Shown: piece after piece, positions 9,661-24,794 of the stretch | Position numbering within the stretch: position 1 is the first letter of the stretch | Layout: every line of letters begins with the position of its first letter | Assembly (NCBI GenBank): GCA_013115145.1 | Contig: JAAPAO010000528.1 | Span: forward strand, 1 to 25,394 | Direction: 5' to 3' | Length of the DNA stretch: 25,394 nt | DNA from: Perkinsus chesapeaki | Lineage: Eukaryota > Perkinsozoa > Perkinsida > Perkinsidae | Made by a program: the position numbers and the translations under genes | Notes under the pieces: model-generated | What the model was told of the DNA's origin: nothing | Seen by the model: only the letters and a program-made list of their open reading frames with translations | Database searches by the model: none

Positions 9661-12600
9661 ATGCCTTCGACGCCCAATGGGTATCTGAGGCAGCTGTCGG
9701 ATGTCGACATTGAGGACCCCTCGGATGACGAGGGTTCTGATGACAGTGTCTATAATGGCCCAGCCGCGGACTTTGTCGACCCTGCGATGGTCCAGAGGGA
9801 CGGCTGCTGCCGTCGGTTGTGCAGATGTCTGTGCCCGCGAAGGAAGGTTACCGAAACGGGCTTCCGATTGGTCAGGGCTGATGATAGACGGACGAATAGA
9901 CCGATTGTGGTTGATGAGAACGGCGATATGACGGTAAGTTGTCAGTGATGTGGTAGAGGCTTGCTGGATTGACCTCGATGTTGGCAGTAGGCCTGCAGCT
10001 TGTCGTATGCCGTTGCTGTTTGGTTTCCATCCTGTTTGCTGCTTAACTCTTTGCTACCTGTCACCCCGCGCAGTAGGCCATTCGATAGTATGCTGAGCTA
10101 TACTGGTCCTCATCCCCTCGCTTAGTTTGCCTTAGATAAGCAATAACTTGTACGGCTGTTGATTTTGGTGACGCAATCACTTTAGAGGTTTGATAGAGGT
10201 GCCATTTCTGGCTTACTTCTCCGTCGTCTGCCATCAGTTCACCGCACTTATCATCACGCTATTCCCATTCAGTTCCTGCGTAAAGTATCGAATGTAGTGG
10301 CCAGCACGAAGTACACAATCCTATCATTCGTTCCCATGGTCTTCATCCAACAGTTCAAGTTCTTCTTCAACTTCTTCTTCCTAGTTCTCGCCGCCACACA
10401 AGCCATACCAGCCCTACAGGTAACCTCGCAGCTAAGGCGCTGATTGGTGATTCCTTCTTGGCCAGGTCGGCCCTTTGTTTACTTATGTTGGTCCCTTAGC
10501 CTTTGTTTTGATGTGCACGATGCTCAAGGAGGCGAGCGACGATATTAAACGGTGAGTGCATTTGCGTACCACTTGGTGCGGTAATACCGCTGCTACCTGA
10601 GAGCGTATCGATTCGGTATGATCTAGGGAGCAGCTTAGCCGTTTGTTGTACCTGTGGTTTCGCATGGTGCTAGTGAGTTAGGGCGCCTGAAAGGTTCTGG
10701 CCGTGAAAAGTAGAGAAACCTCCGATGCAACCGTCAACCTAAGATACCACGCTTTTATCCGCAGTCGAATTCTCACTCTAATTTATGCAAGACAAGCCGT
10801 GTATCTTGTTCGTATTGGATGTACCTGGATGATTCCCTTCTTGCTTCTTCTGGTCCCCTGGTAGCTGTAGACGTACTGTTTGACGTGGTGTTTGACTGTA
10901 GGTGGCGTCGTGATAAGGCAGTAAACAGTGCTAAGTACACCAGAGTGAATACAGCGATCGGCGACCTGGAGAAGGTAGCAAGCGCTGATATAAAAGTTGG
11001 AGATGTTTTGCAAGTAAGAAGAAGTTTTGCGGCGCGTGACATACCGTGGGCTTTAGATTCTGACGAACGAACGAGTTCCGGCCGATATGATTTTACTTCG
11101 GACGGAGTTTGGAGAGAATGAAGGGAAGAACGGTCAGACTTATATACGTAAGAATCTGCTGGCAATATCCTATCCTGGCTGGCCTATGGATCGCGTCCTA
11201 TCCCATACTTGCGGTTGTGTTGCTTATTGTAATCTATAATGCGCGTTCAAATTGGCTGGCCAAATTCTGAAAAAAGGGCTTAGATATGGCGGGGATGGGT
11301 TAACAACAATGCGAGGTGAACATCGCTTACCCAAGGTCAATAAACTCCTTACCCTTCTGGAGTGATGATCACACCTCATAGTAGAGATGAAAGATGCGAA
11401 TTCAGACTTGGGTTCACACGACAGGCTCACATTACGTCCATAAGCATCGGCAAATCGATCCTCTTTTCCTATTTATTGCAAATAAGGAGGCGACTTCTGG
11501 AGTGAATGGCCAAAGAAGAGGTTGCCCGATGCCCGACAGATATGCGTTTATTAGTGACCTACGAACCGTGCTCTTCTATATTTGGCTCGTATCGTTTTTG
11601 CCGATGAGTGAATGACAGGTACGGATCAGCTGGATGGCGAGAAGGATTGGAAGCCACGCAAGGCACCGAAGATGACGCAGGACCTGCCGGGCTGGAAGGA
11701 CCTTTGTGGAGATATACAGATTTGTGCCAAGTAGGGAAATGTGGCTTGAGCTTCATTCTTGCCCCGTCTGTTGATGAGGGCATCTTCAACCTCCTTTGAT
11801 GCTAACGAAGGCCCTCTGGGTTAAAGGCCCCGGTGGCGAGTATCACACTGCATAGATTGCCCCTGCTATACACCGTTTGGTTTTTCAGAGTTGAAGCGCC
11901 ACAGATGAGCATTGACAAGTTCATTGGTCGGCTGTCCCTTCGCAGACCTGGAGATGATAATATTGCCAGCGAGGCGCTTGGGTTGGAGAACACTTTGTGG
12001 GCCAATACCATAGTGACCCACGGCCCTGTATATGGTCTGGTCATCTATAATGGTGTTGATAGCCGCTCTGTGATGAGCTATGATGACCATGGTACTGATG
12101 ATAAGACATGCTTGTTGGACAAGCAAGTGGACTTCTGTGCTAAAGTAGGTCTAGAGCGACAAAGGCGGCTTTGGTATGCACGACCGGTGGTGCTTCACGA
12201 TGCAAAATCAAGTGTGTGAGTAACTAACCAGCAGATCCGCTTTTACAGAAAACCATACTGACTACATCTTTGGCTATGCCTAACCATTTGTACCACAGTA
12301 AAAGGGTATCTTATTGGTTATACCTCACCACCACCTCGGTCAGCTTATTGCTATAATCCACCGCTCACACGTAGTAAATGGTCCATTGTAGCCTTCTTGT
12401 ATGGAGTTATCGCACGCTTTTGGTTTCCACGCTGTGGCGTGGCTGTTCTCCTTCATCTGTTCTTCGCCGCGGCATCTCCATTTGATCAGGTCTGTTTTGC
12501 GATCCTCATCGGACTGTCATTTATGTTGGTGATTTGTCGAGGCCTTAGAGGACAGTGGTGGATCTTCCTCCTAAGGTAAGGTCGTAGCTGGAGGGCGAAT

Positions 12601-15600
12601 CTTAGGTTCATGCGTGCATTTCAGGTATATCGTACTGCTGTCGTATATCATTCCCATTTCTTTACGAATCAACCTGGATATGGCCAAGACGCTCTATGCC
12701 AGTCGAATCGGCAACGACTCTAAAATTCCCGGCACAGTTGCGCGCAATACGGCTATAGTTGAGGTGGGCACAATTCCGCTCATCCGCTTACCGTGGCTCA
12801 TTTTGGGGCTTCAGGATCTCGGCACGATAGATTACGTATTGACCGACAAGACTGGAACGCTGACGAAGAACGATATGATCTTCAAGAAGCTGAGGGTCCC
12901 AGCGAGGGAATTTTCCAGCGATTCGGACACTCAGCAAATTTCGCTGGTAAGGAAATCGGTGGCGTAGCGAACATTGTCCTGAATTGTCCTAATTCTGTGA
13001 CGCATATGGACTGATAAATCTGCTGAGCGAATGGTGGCCGGTTCTTCTGCACAGTTTGTCTGTGTACGGCAGTTTCTGTGAAGATTGACTTGACCGAATT
13101 CCTTCCTCTTTGTGAGGCACACGTCGTGATTGTCTCTCCCCTTGTGAACGCAACAAATTGTAGAATTTAGAGGGTTGCAATCAAACTTAGCATTCCATGG
13201 TTCGTTACTTGATTAGATGATAACCAGGGCACTACGGAGAATCCTAGTAGCCAAGCCGAGCCCTGGAGTTTTCGGGAAGCCAAGCCGCCAAAGCCTCGGC
13301 GATGAGGAAGCGACAGGAATGGGTAGACCGTCGATTCTGAAGCGCTCAAGTTCATCCGATCAGAGCTCCTTATTGCGATTGTGACTCTGGCGTTGTGTCA
13401 CAACGTGACACCAGTAGAGACCGCGGGGGCGGATGACTGGACACTACAAGCGCCAAGTCCCGATGAAGCTGCGCTTGTGAAATACGCCAGAGACTGCGGT
13501 ATAAAGCTCATCCAGCGTGATGACGATACCATAGTAGGGTTCGCCATGGGCCATTTGAGATGGAGCTCTCGCTTCCGTAGACACTGGAGTGCTTGAACAT
13601 CACTGGAAGGCCGCAGTTGCGGTATGACATTGTTGAGTGTTTCCCTTTCTCATCTGATAGGAAACGTATGGGCATTCTTGTGAAGGAAGAGGTAGGTCCC
13701 TGGAGCGATTTATGGTAAATAGTAGTATTAAATTGTATTAGTATAATATATAAATTAATATCCAATTAATTTAATGATTTTGGCGTTCGCCTCTCTACTG
13801 GTTCGATACATGCCTGTGAGAGCATTCTGCACCGGGCGGTTCGTAACAGACTTTCTGCGTCGTAGTAGAAGATGAAGAGCCTTGGTGATTTCTTCACAGT
13901 GCGCTGCTTGGTCTTAGATATCAGGCCAATATGCATATTTGATAAAGGGAGCTGACACTGTGATGATTCCTAGGGTAGAGGGTTATCGAGATACGAACTC
14001 CTGGATGGAGGGGGTCGTCGATGACTATGCTTGTCACGGTAAGACGGACACTCCCACTATATTGATTAACAGCGGCTTATCTGTTCGCCTTTTCTATGAC
14101 GAGTCTAGCTTGCTGCGATACACGGTTACCGTAAATGATACTTTAAGTTCAAAATAATAATATTTATTACTAAGATAATCTACAAGAATACGTGATACGT
14201 TACCTAGTGCATCATCACATGTAGATCCCTCCCCATCGAAATAGAATATTTCTTTTTTCAAGTATTTCTCGTCTGCTACCGCTAGATTTACGACCGTGAA
14301 ATTTTGTACCACACACTCTTTAGCATACATTTTTTATACGATGTCCTATCCTATGTGGTAGCAGCAATTGTCATTTCCGTGCTCCATTGCCCTTGAGCAG
14401 CTCTGAGCGAAATTACTGCTTGCCGCCTTGAGGGCAGCGCCGAGGTTGTTAGCACAGGTCTCCGTACGCTGGTGGTCGCCCTGAAGCGGTTGACCCCGGA
14501 ATCGGTGGCCCAGTTCCAAGCTGAGTACAGAGAAGCAACTCTAGATGTGGGAGAGCAACGGGAGGATAAACTGGCTAAGATCGTTGATAGCTGCTTGGAG
14601 GAGGATCTCAAGCTGGTAGGCGATCAACGATTGCCGAGCTGTAGCTGTTGGTAGGTATGCCTGACAGGCGTAGAGGATATGCTCCAAGATGACGTGGCTC
14701 CAGTTATCGAGAGTCTGCGCCTTGCTAAGATAAAGGTGGCGTCGAGAGGCTTATTTGGTGTGTTATTTTCGTGTTAGGTATGGATGCTCACTGGTGACAA
14801 GATCGACACAGCCATCTGTATTGCTATATCAACAGCTCTTAAATCACCGGACCAGTCATTGTTGCGACTGGAAGCAGGCAGGGTAGGCAGCATGGCCTCC
14901 TTCTATTACTCGGATTGTTAATACCGTGAGATCGGATACTTGACTGTCTTTGCCGATGCGTAGAGCACTTGAAAGGACCGTCGTGGCACTGGTAGACGTG
15001 TAAACCTTGCGGGAGTTGCCAGACGTGTGGGAGAGTGTTTGCAGCTCGTAAAATCGCAGCTACTGCCCTTCAGGTACACAGTGCAATTGATGCGCTATCA
15101 GATTTGCGGGAAGCTCGCAATGCGAAGTCGGAAGGGCTGGCTGACACGGTCGTAGTTATCGATGGCACTGTAAGCGTTTGTCCTCAATTTCGGGGCGCAG
15201 CGGTCCTTTAGGTGCTGGCAATGGTCTTGTCTGCTGGCCTGTATACATCAGAGTTCGTGGAGCTCATTAAGGATGCACCAGCCGTGGTGTGCTGCCGATG
15301 CAGTCCATCTCAGAAGTCGGAGGTTGTGCGAGCCATAAAAAAGTAACCATTTCTCGCCTCGGTGCTCTACACCTTCTCGCTGTTCTTAACTGGCATGTTT
15401 AATCAAGTCGGAGAATCTCAGTGAAAATCTTCGAAAGAAAATCTGAAAAAAGAGTTGCAAAGTTTTTGTGGAAAATTTCGGCGCTCAACAATCTACAGCG
15501 GAAAGCGATTACGAGGGATTTTTTGAATGCGACAATGCCCGCACACTGTACCGAGGAAATGAGCGCATGCGGCGTGGCGGTTTCAACCGCAGCATGGATC

Positions 15601-16810
15601 TTCATGACAGCGCTGATGGAGCTACCTTTTTAATTAGATACGACAACGGTCAACGAACTCTGGCCATCGGTGATGGTGGCAATGACGTCGGTAAGCTGAG
15701 CTCAGCTCAGGGTGTTTTTATTTTATTGTACAGGTATGATACAAGCGGCCGATGTTGGTGTTGGTATTGTCGGCAAGGAGGGCATGCAGGCTAGTCTTGC
15801 TGCCGACTTCAGCATAATGGAGTTCCGGTACGACCCTACAGCTCTGTGTTATATATTTCACTTATTCAGCTCTTTACATCGACTTCTACTGTGGCATGGT
15901 CGAAACTGTTACCAGCAGTCAGCAAGAATGTCCCTGTTCGTTATTCATCGAGGACTGGTTATCGCTGTTATGCAAGTTATCTTCTCGGCGATGTTCTACT
16001 TTATCGCCCTGCCGCTGTTCCAGGGCTGGCTCATGATCGGCTACAGCACGTACGTGCTTGTTTGGAGCACCAAGTCGATTATCGGTTTTTCTATCAGATA
16101 TTACACTACTGCTCCCGTGTTCTCCTTATGCCTCTACACAGACCTCGATGACACTGTCGTGTACCAGTACCCTGAGCTATATGCTATAAGTCGCCGTGGC
16201 CGACAGATGTCCCTAAAGGCGTTCCTTGGTTGGGTGTGGAAGTCCATATACCAAGGCACGGCCATCATGGTGCTCACGGTCATTCTCTTCGGCACCGAAC
16301 TCGTTACTAGTTCCCTCGTAGCAGTTGCTTTCACTTCCCTGGTCATCAGCGAGCTGCTTAATGTTGCCTCTGAGGTGGGCATCTCTCCATTACCTCTCTC
16401 CTTTATTTCGATTCAGGTGCATCCTAATTGGCATCCCCTTATGATAGTTGCGGAGCTATTGAGCATCGTCATCTACGTCTACTCGATGTTCATCCTCCGA
16501 TCGTATTTCGACCTGGATACTATCTTCTCTATTGGATTCCTCTGGAGAGTGTCCATGATAACTGCTGTGAGCTGGATACCAGTACGGGCCGCTCCGCTGC
16601 TGTCATTTGCGAACGTTTTGTTGGTAGGTGCATGCCTGGAAGCAAATACGGCGGTGTTGCTGTCCCCCTCAACACAAGAAGCTCTTGAGAGCCTACGAGA
16701 GGGCCGGGGGTCGCGCGTCTGTTGGGGCCCGGTATGTGTATCACGATCCGGACAACGATAGTGTGGAGCTTCTGTCGAATGCAGCAGCTGGGTCAGCTCC
16801 AAGCGAGTGA
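9661..16810 (+). CDS. NEO1: P4-ATPase lipid flippase, Neo1/ATP9 class, 25 exons, 1151 aa
   Basis: Exons: 9661-9933, 10273-10419, 10466-10551, 10902-11013, 11057-11147, 11619-11730, 11889-12144, 12490-12575, 12625-12763, 12815-12946, 13217-13322, 13364-13533, 13581-13691, 13918-14038, 14458-14615, 14655-14735, 14778-14882, 15074-15169, 15212-15342, 15638-15690, 15734-15827, 15870-16049, 16098-16374, 16417-16623, 16679-16810 (3456 nt). It should move aminophospholipids across Golgi/endosomal membranes. Visible motifs: PISL in TM4, phosphorylation motif DKTGTLT (Asp445), ALCHNVTPV, SPDEAALV, KGADTVM, MLTGDK, GDGGNDV, and C-terminal membrane segments around HGRN, PVFSL and VAELLS. Length and C-terminus fit the Neo1/ATP9 class, which works without a CDC50 subunit. 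The N-terminus has a Cys-rich patch (CCRRLCRCLC), perhaps palmitoylated. The actuator motif is DGEK, not DGET. Fourteen of 24 introns are 55 nt or shorter. Exon 13217-13322 is the least certain; the last acceptor is AAG. Confidence 0.95.
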
Positions 16811-17195
16811 ATTTAGTGCTCAGTACCATATGCCACCATTACTTCTGTCATTTTGTTAAGTTTACCTGGCGACCGTCTTATTGTTGCGCTTGCTCAGTAT
16901 GTGTGGTAGATCAGGCTCACACATTTCTAGCACTCGATAGATCCTACCAGGAACTTCCGTGTCATTCTAGCGCGGAGACTATTGGCTCTCGGCGATCTTT
17001 GATGATTAACTGGCGCCTTGTTTTTCTGTGTAACATTATGGGTTGCGCGGCGCATGGAAATTATGCGCCGCCCAGGTGACGCCGAAATTTGCACTTGCGT
17101 GCAGAATTTTACTGCCTGCTGCGCAAGAGCCCCTCGACACCCTTGTGGAGCCCTAGTGCGTTTACCATCTCGAGCAGGCTTGTATTTGGTTGTTA
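16811..17195. other. Intergenic region between flippase and carboxypeptidase genes
   Basis: These 385 nt contain no supported gene. They hold a perfect inverted repeat (listed separately). A CAG at 17175-17177 lies 18 nt before the carboxypeptidase ATG and is a possible splice acceptor for a 5' leader exon or trans-spliced leader. No poly(A) signal of the animal type was seen. Confidence 0.5.
17047..17071. repeat. Perfect 9-bp inverted repeat with 7-nt loop
   Basis: GCGGCGCAT at 17047-17055 pairs exactly with ATGCGCCGC at 17063-17071, around the loop GGAAATT. The stem is strongly GC-rich. In RNA it would form a stable hairpin in the 3' UTR of the flippase transcript or the 5' leader of the carboxypeptidase transcript. 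No following T-run supports calling it a terminator. Confidence 0.75.
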
Positions 17196-19544
17196 ATGTC
17201 TTCTTCTATGACGACTGTGCCTGAACCTTCGCTTACTTCCTCTCTTCTAGAAGCTGGTATGGTCCCCGAGGACCAGAGAAGTAAGCTGAGAAGGCCCACT
17301 AAGAGCGGCATTCTGCTTGCTGTTGCCGCTGCCACATTGGTTATATCATTGGTTCTCTACATCATCGGAGCGCCCCCACAGTACCCCCCAGTGGTTCAAG
17401 GTGTGTCTGCCGCGCCCGGGCGTCGATTGAGCTTTGTTTCGCAGGCCCTGGTAGCCTTGTCGAGAATTCGCAGAAGCGACTTGATCACACCGTCAATAAC
17501 GCAGCCTTTCATATGGACATCAGCAAACCTAAGCTCTGCGATACTAGTGTCAATCAGGCCAGCGGCTACTTTGTGGTTGACGCTGCCACCAATAAGAAGT
17601 ATGTTACTGCGGAGGTTGCTCGGCACGTCCGTTGTTCAGATACTTCTTTTGGTTCTTTGAAGCTCGTCATTCACCAGAGACAGCCCCCACCACTTTCTGG
17701 CTCAGTGGTGGTCCTGGAGCTAGCTCCATGCTTGCTGTAGGCATCCGTACATGATATCCTATTACCTTTGCTCAGTTGCTGGCTGAAAACGGCCCATGTA
17801 CGGTTAATTCTGAAGGGACTGATACCATTTATAACCCTTATAGTTGGACAGAGGCCAGCAATATGGTCTGGGTCGATCAACCTGCTGGTGAGTGCTCTAC
17901 AGTGTAGAAGAGTTATCATCAGATGAAGTGCAATGAGTGTAGAATCTACACTCGTTACACCAAACTCGCTCTCTATTCGGCCTTGAGGTCCCTCGCGGCA
18001 GCTGTGATGATATGTGCTCAGGTACCGGCTTCTCTATGGGTGATTCGTATGACTCTGATGAGGCTGCTGTCGGACAGGATATGTATCACTTCATGCAGAC
18101 CTTCTTCAAGCACTTCCCCGACTACAATAGAGACGTCCACGTTGTCGGAGAGTCCTATGGAGGCCACTATGTTCCCGCAGTTGTTAACACAGTTGTGGAG
18201 CACAACACCAAACTCGCTATCGGTGAAGGTAAGCAGTTGGCCGTGGTGTGACGTGGTATTGATGCATCAGCCCCCAACGGTCGCATACCGATCGATATTA
18301 AAGGGATGGCCATCGGCAACGGCATGACTAATACCATTGAACAAATTAAATGGTTGCCGAAAATGGTAAGCGCGTTGGCATTTTTCGGTGTAAGTCTTGT
18401 GGTAGGCCTACGACTCCGGTACGGCCCCTTCTGTCGTGGATTATAACACTTATAAGAAAATGCAGTCAAGTGTTGACAGTGTTGTTGACGCTGTGACCAA
18501 GTGCGATAAGACTGGCGATCTTAAGGTACGCGGAGACCAGGCCTGTCGGTGGTTAGCTCCTCCTTGGTGTAGGTATGCGAAGCAGCTTGGAACAGTTTCA
18601 CGACAGAACTGATGGCTCCTGTCACCGAAGCCGGCTACAATATGTGAGCTCCGTATTAGTATCTTACTTCACGTGTTAAAATGATCCGGAAAAGTTGATT
18701 GACTAGGTGGCCTTCCTGTCAGGTACGACCTCCGTTTAAAAGGTCACTACAATTGGACCGGCATTAATACCTGGCTTAACAATCCTAAGATAAGAGAGGA
18801 GCTTGGGGCACAGAAGGAGTGGGAAGCCGTGAGCCTCGAGGTAAGGTAGCTGTGGGAATATAATACAGGATATATAATGTTTATATCGTCACTGTGTTGT
18901 GATACAGTAGATAATGGATGTAGTGAGATAGTTGGTTTCTAATAGGTTAAATAATAGGCTTTTAAGTAGGCTTCTATTAAGTATAGCTTTTATAGTAGTA
19001 GTTGTAGGCTTTTAATAATATATAGGCTTTTATTTATTTCATAAGCAGCTCGTTAACGAAGTAATAGTGTTACGGATCGATCAATTTGTTTCGGCTCTCT
19101 TCAGGTTTACAAGACCTTAACTCCCCAAGACTTCCTCCAGACCTACGATGACTTAGTTCCACCGCTGCTGGCTATGGGCCTCAAGGTCCTTATCTACGCT
19201 GGCGACCAGGACTACCCGTGCAACTGGCTCGGCAATAGAGCGTGGACGGAGAAGCTCGAGTGGAAGCATAAGGCCGATTTCCGCCTAGCTCCCTATCAGC
19301 AATTTATAGCTCCGTCTGTAGGCGCAGGTAGGGACTTATTTTTGTGGCGCGCGTGAATTTGATGACAGATAACTCTATTACTGAGGTGATCGTTGGGTCT
19401 CTTCGTCGTCATAAGAACTTTGCCTTCCTCCGCGTGTCCAATGCCGGTCATATGGTGCCGAAGGACAAGCCGGCCGAGAGCCTTCACATGTTCAAAGAGT
19501 TCTTGCAGGGTCGCATGCCCGAATCTGTAAACACGGTCAGTTGA
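17196..19544 (+). CDS. Serine carboxypeptidase (peptidase S10), membrane-anchored, 11 exons, 525 aa
   Basis: Exons: 17196-17400, 17445-17598, 17640-17736, 17776-17887, 18022-18228, 18271-18365, 18406-18525, 18573-18643, 18723-18840, 19105-19327, 19369-19544 (1578 nt). The enzyme removes C-terminal residues from peptides. Family motifs: [27 protein letters not shown], nucleophile motif [12 protein letters not shown] (Ser234), [14 protein letters not shown] (the catalytic Asp is Asp429, or less likely Asp427) and [12 protein letters not shown] (His495). The GDxDYPCNW form matches yeast carboxypeptidase Y more than the plant enzymes. Residues 1-37 are hydrophilic and precede one hydrophobic segment (about 38-60) with Arg/Lys on its N-side. 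This looks like a type II signal anchor rather than a cleaved signal peptide. The catalytic part would then face the lumen of a secretory or vacuolar compartment. Seven of ten introns are 39-47 nt. Confidence 0.95.
18955..19032 (+). repeat. Degenerate TAGGCTTTTA repeats in a carboxypeptidase intron
   Basis: The 264-nt intron at 18841-19104 has five spaced, slightly varied copies of TAGGCTTTTA, starting at about 18955, 18967, 18983, 19005 and 19023. AT-rich sequence with TAGTAG and TTAATA words separates them. The stretch is non-coding and is the only repeat array in this gene. Confidence 0.7.
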
Positions 19545-19985
19545 AAACCGACTTGATATTTTTCGTGTCTTCTTCTTCTTTTGGTATGTACCATTAGTTC
19601 TCGCCAGTAGTGCCACAATATTGTGCCACTATCAATGACAATGGTATAACCATCACCACACTATTATGCATGTGAGTTAAGCTACTACCTACTATGTGTC
19701 GAGTTCAAAAGTCAATAAGCCCTAATAAGCCAGACCTCATTAATCGGCTTAGTCATAAATCAGTGCTCCCCAGGCCTACTAAATAGACAAATTAATCAAC
19801 AGCAGGAATGCCTCCTCAGGAAATGATGTCCGTTTCTGGCAACTTTCAGGTTAGAGGCATCCCAAGCGCGGCTGTCGGTCGGCGCATGATTTTAGCGCGC
19901 GCCCTGGTGATCGATTTGATTATTGCTATTGGCATCTGTCTCGCCGAGGTGAAATGTTCATATTAGCAGCGAAAATTTGACAGTA
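19545..19985. other. Intergenic region before the kinesin gene, with one small open frame
   Basis: This 441-nt stretch holds a 52-codon open frame at 19808-19966 starting with MPPQEMMSVSGNFQ. It ends in a hydrophobic run (about residues 32-46, ALVIDLIIAIGICLA). None of its good GT donors joins the kinesin frame in phase, so it is not an obvious upstream exon. It could be an upstream open frame, a tiny membrane protein gene or chance. A CAG at 19981-19983 lies two bases before the kinesin ATG. Confidence 0.35.
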
Positions 19986-24510
<4,525 letters not shown>

Positions 24511-24659
24511 GTGGTTTCGTGGCGCGTGACGATATGGTCGGCAGTAATTAGTATTACTAACAGTCGGCGGCTGCTGGTCCCTGTTATCGATTCTAGTCGC
24601 AACATAAATCATGACAGAATAAGATTCCTATATTCCCATTCTCATGGCTTGAGTTGTTA
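24511..24659. other. Short spacer after the kinesin gene
   Basis: Nothing coding is seen. The stretch has one copy of the TTTCGTGGCGC word (near 24513) that also occurs inside several tiny introns of the window. Confidence 0.4.
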
Positions 24660-24794
24660 ATGGACGAGTTGCCAGTGCCTGTGCAGTACTGCATTGTGCC
24701 TTTGTTTCCCCATTTGTCTTGTAAGGTACGCGAGCGCTGAAGAGCGCCAATTTTCCTTTAGGACGGCACTTTTCAGTTATTCGAGTTTCCACTT
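24660..24794 (+). CDS. Possible first two exons of a further gene (partial)
   Basis: An ATG at 24660 opens a 22-codon exon (24660-24725) ending in AAG and followed by a GTACGC donor. A 36-nt intron with a pyrimidine-rich end (TTTTCCTTTAG) leads in phase 0 to an exon from 24762. That exon can end at 24794 before GTGCAT. The joined start begins MDELPVPVQYCIVPLFPHL and ends with LFEFPL. The pattern of a short hydrophobic lead followed by L-F-x-[FY]-P-L faintly recalls the N-terminus of RNA polymerase III subunit RPC5/POLR3E. I could not find a convincing third exon, so the product is unassigned. Confidence 0.3.
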
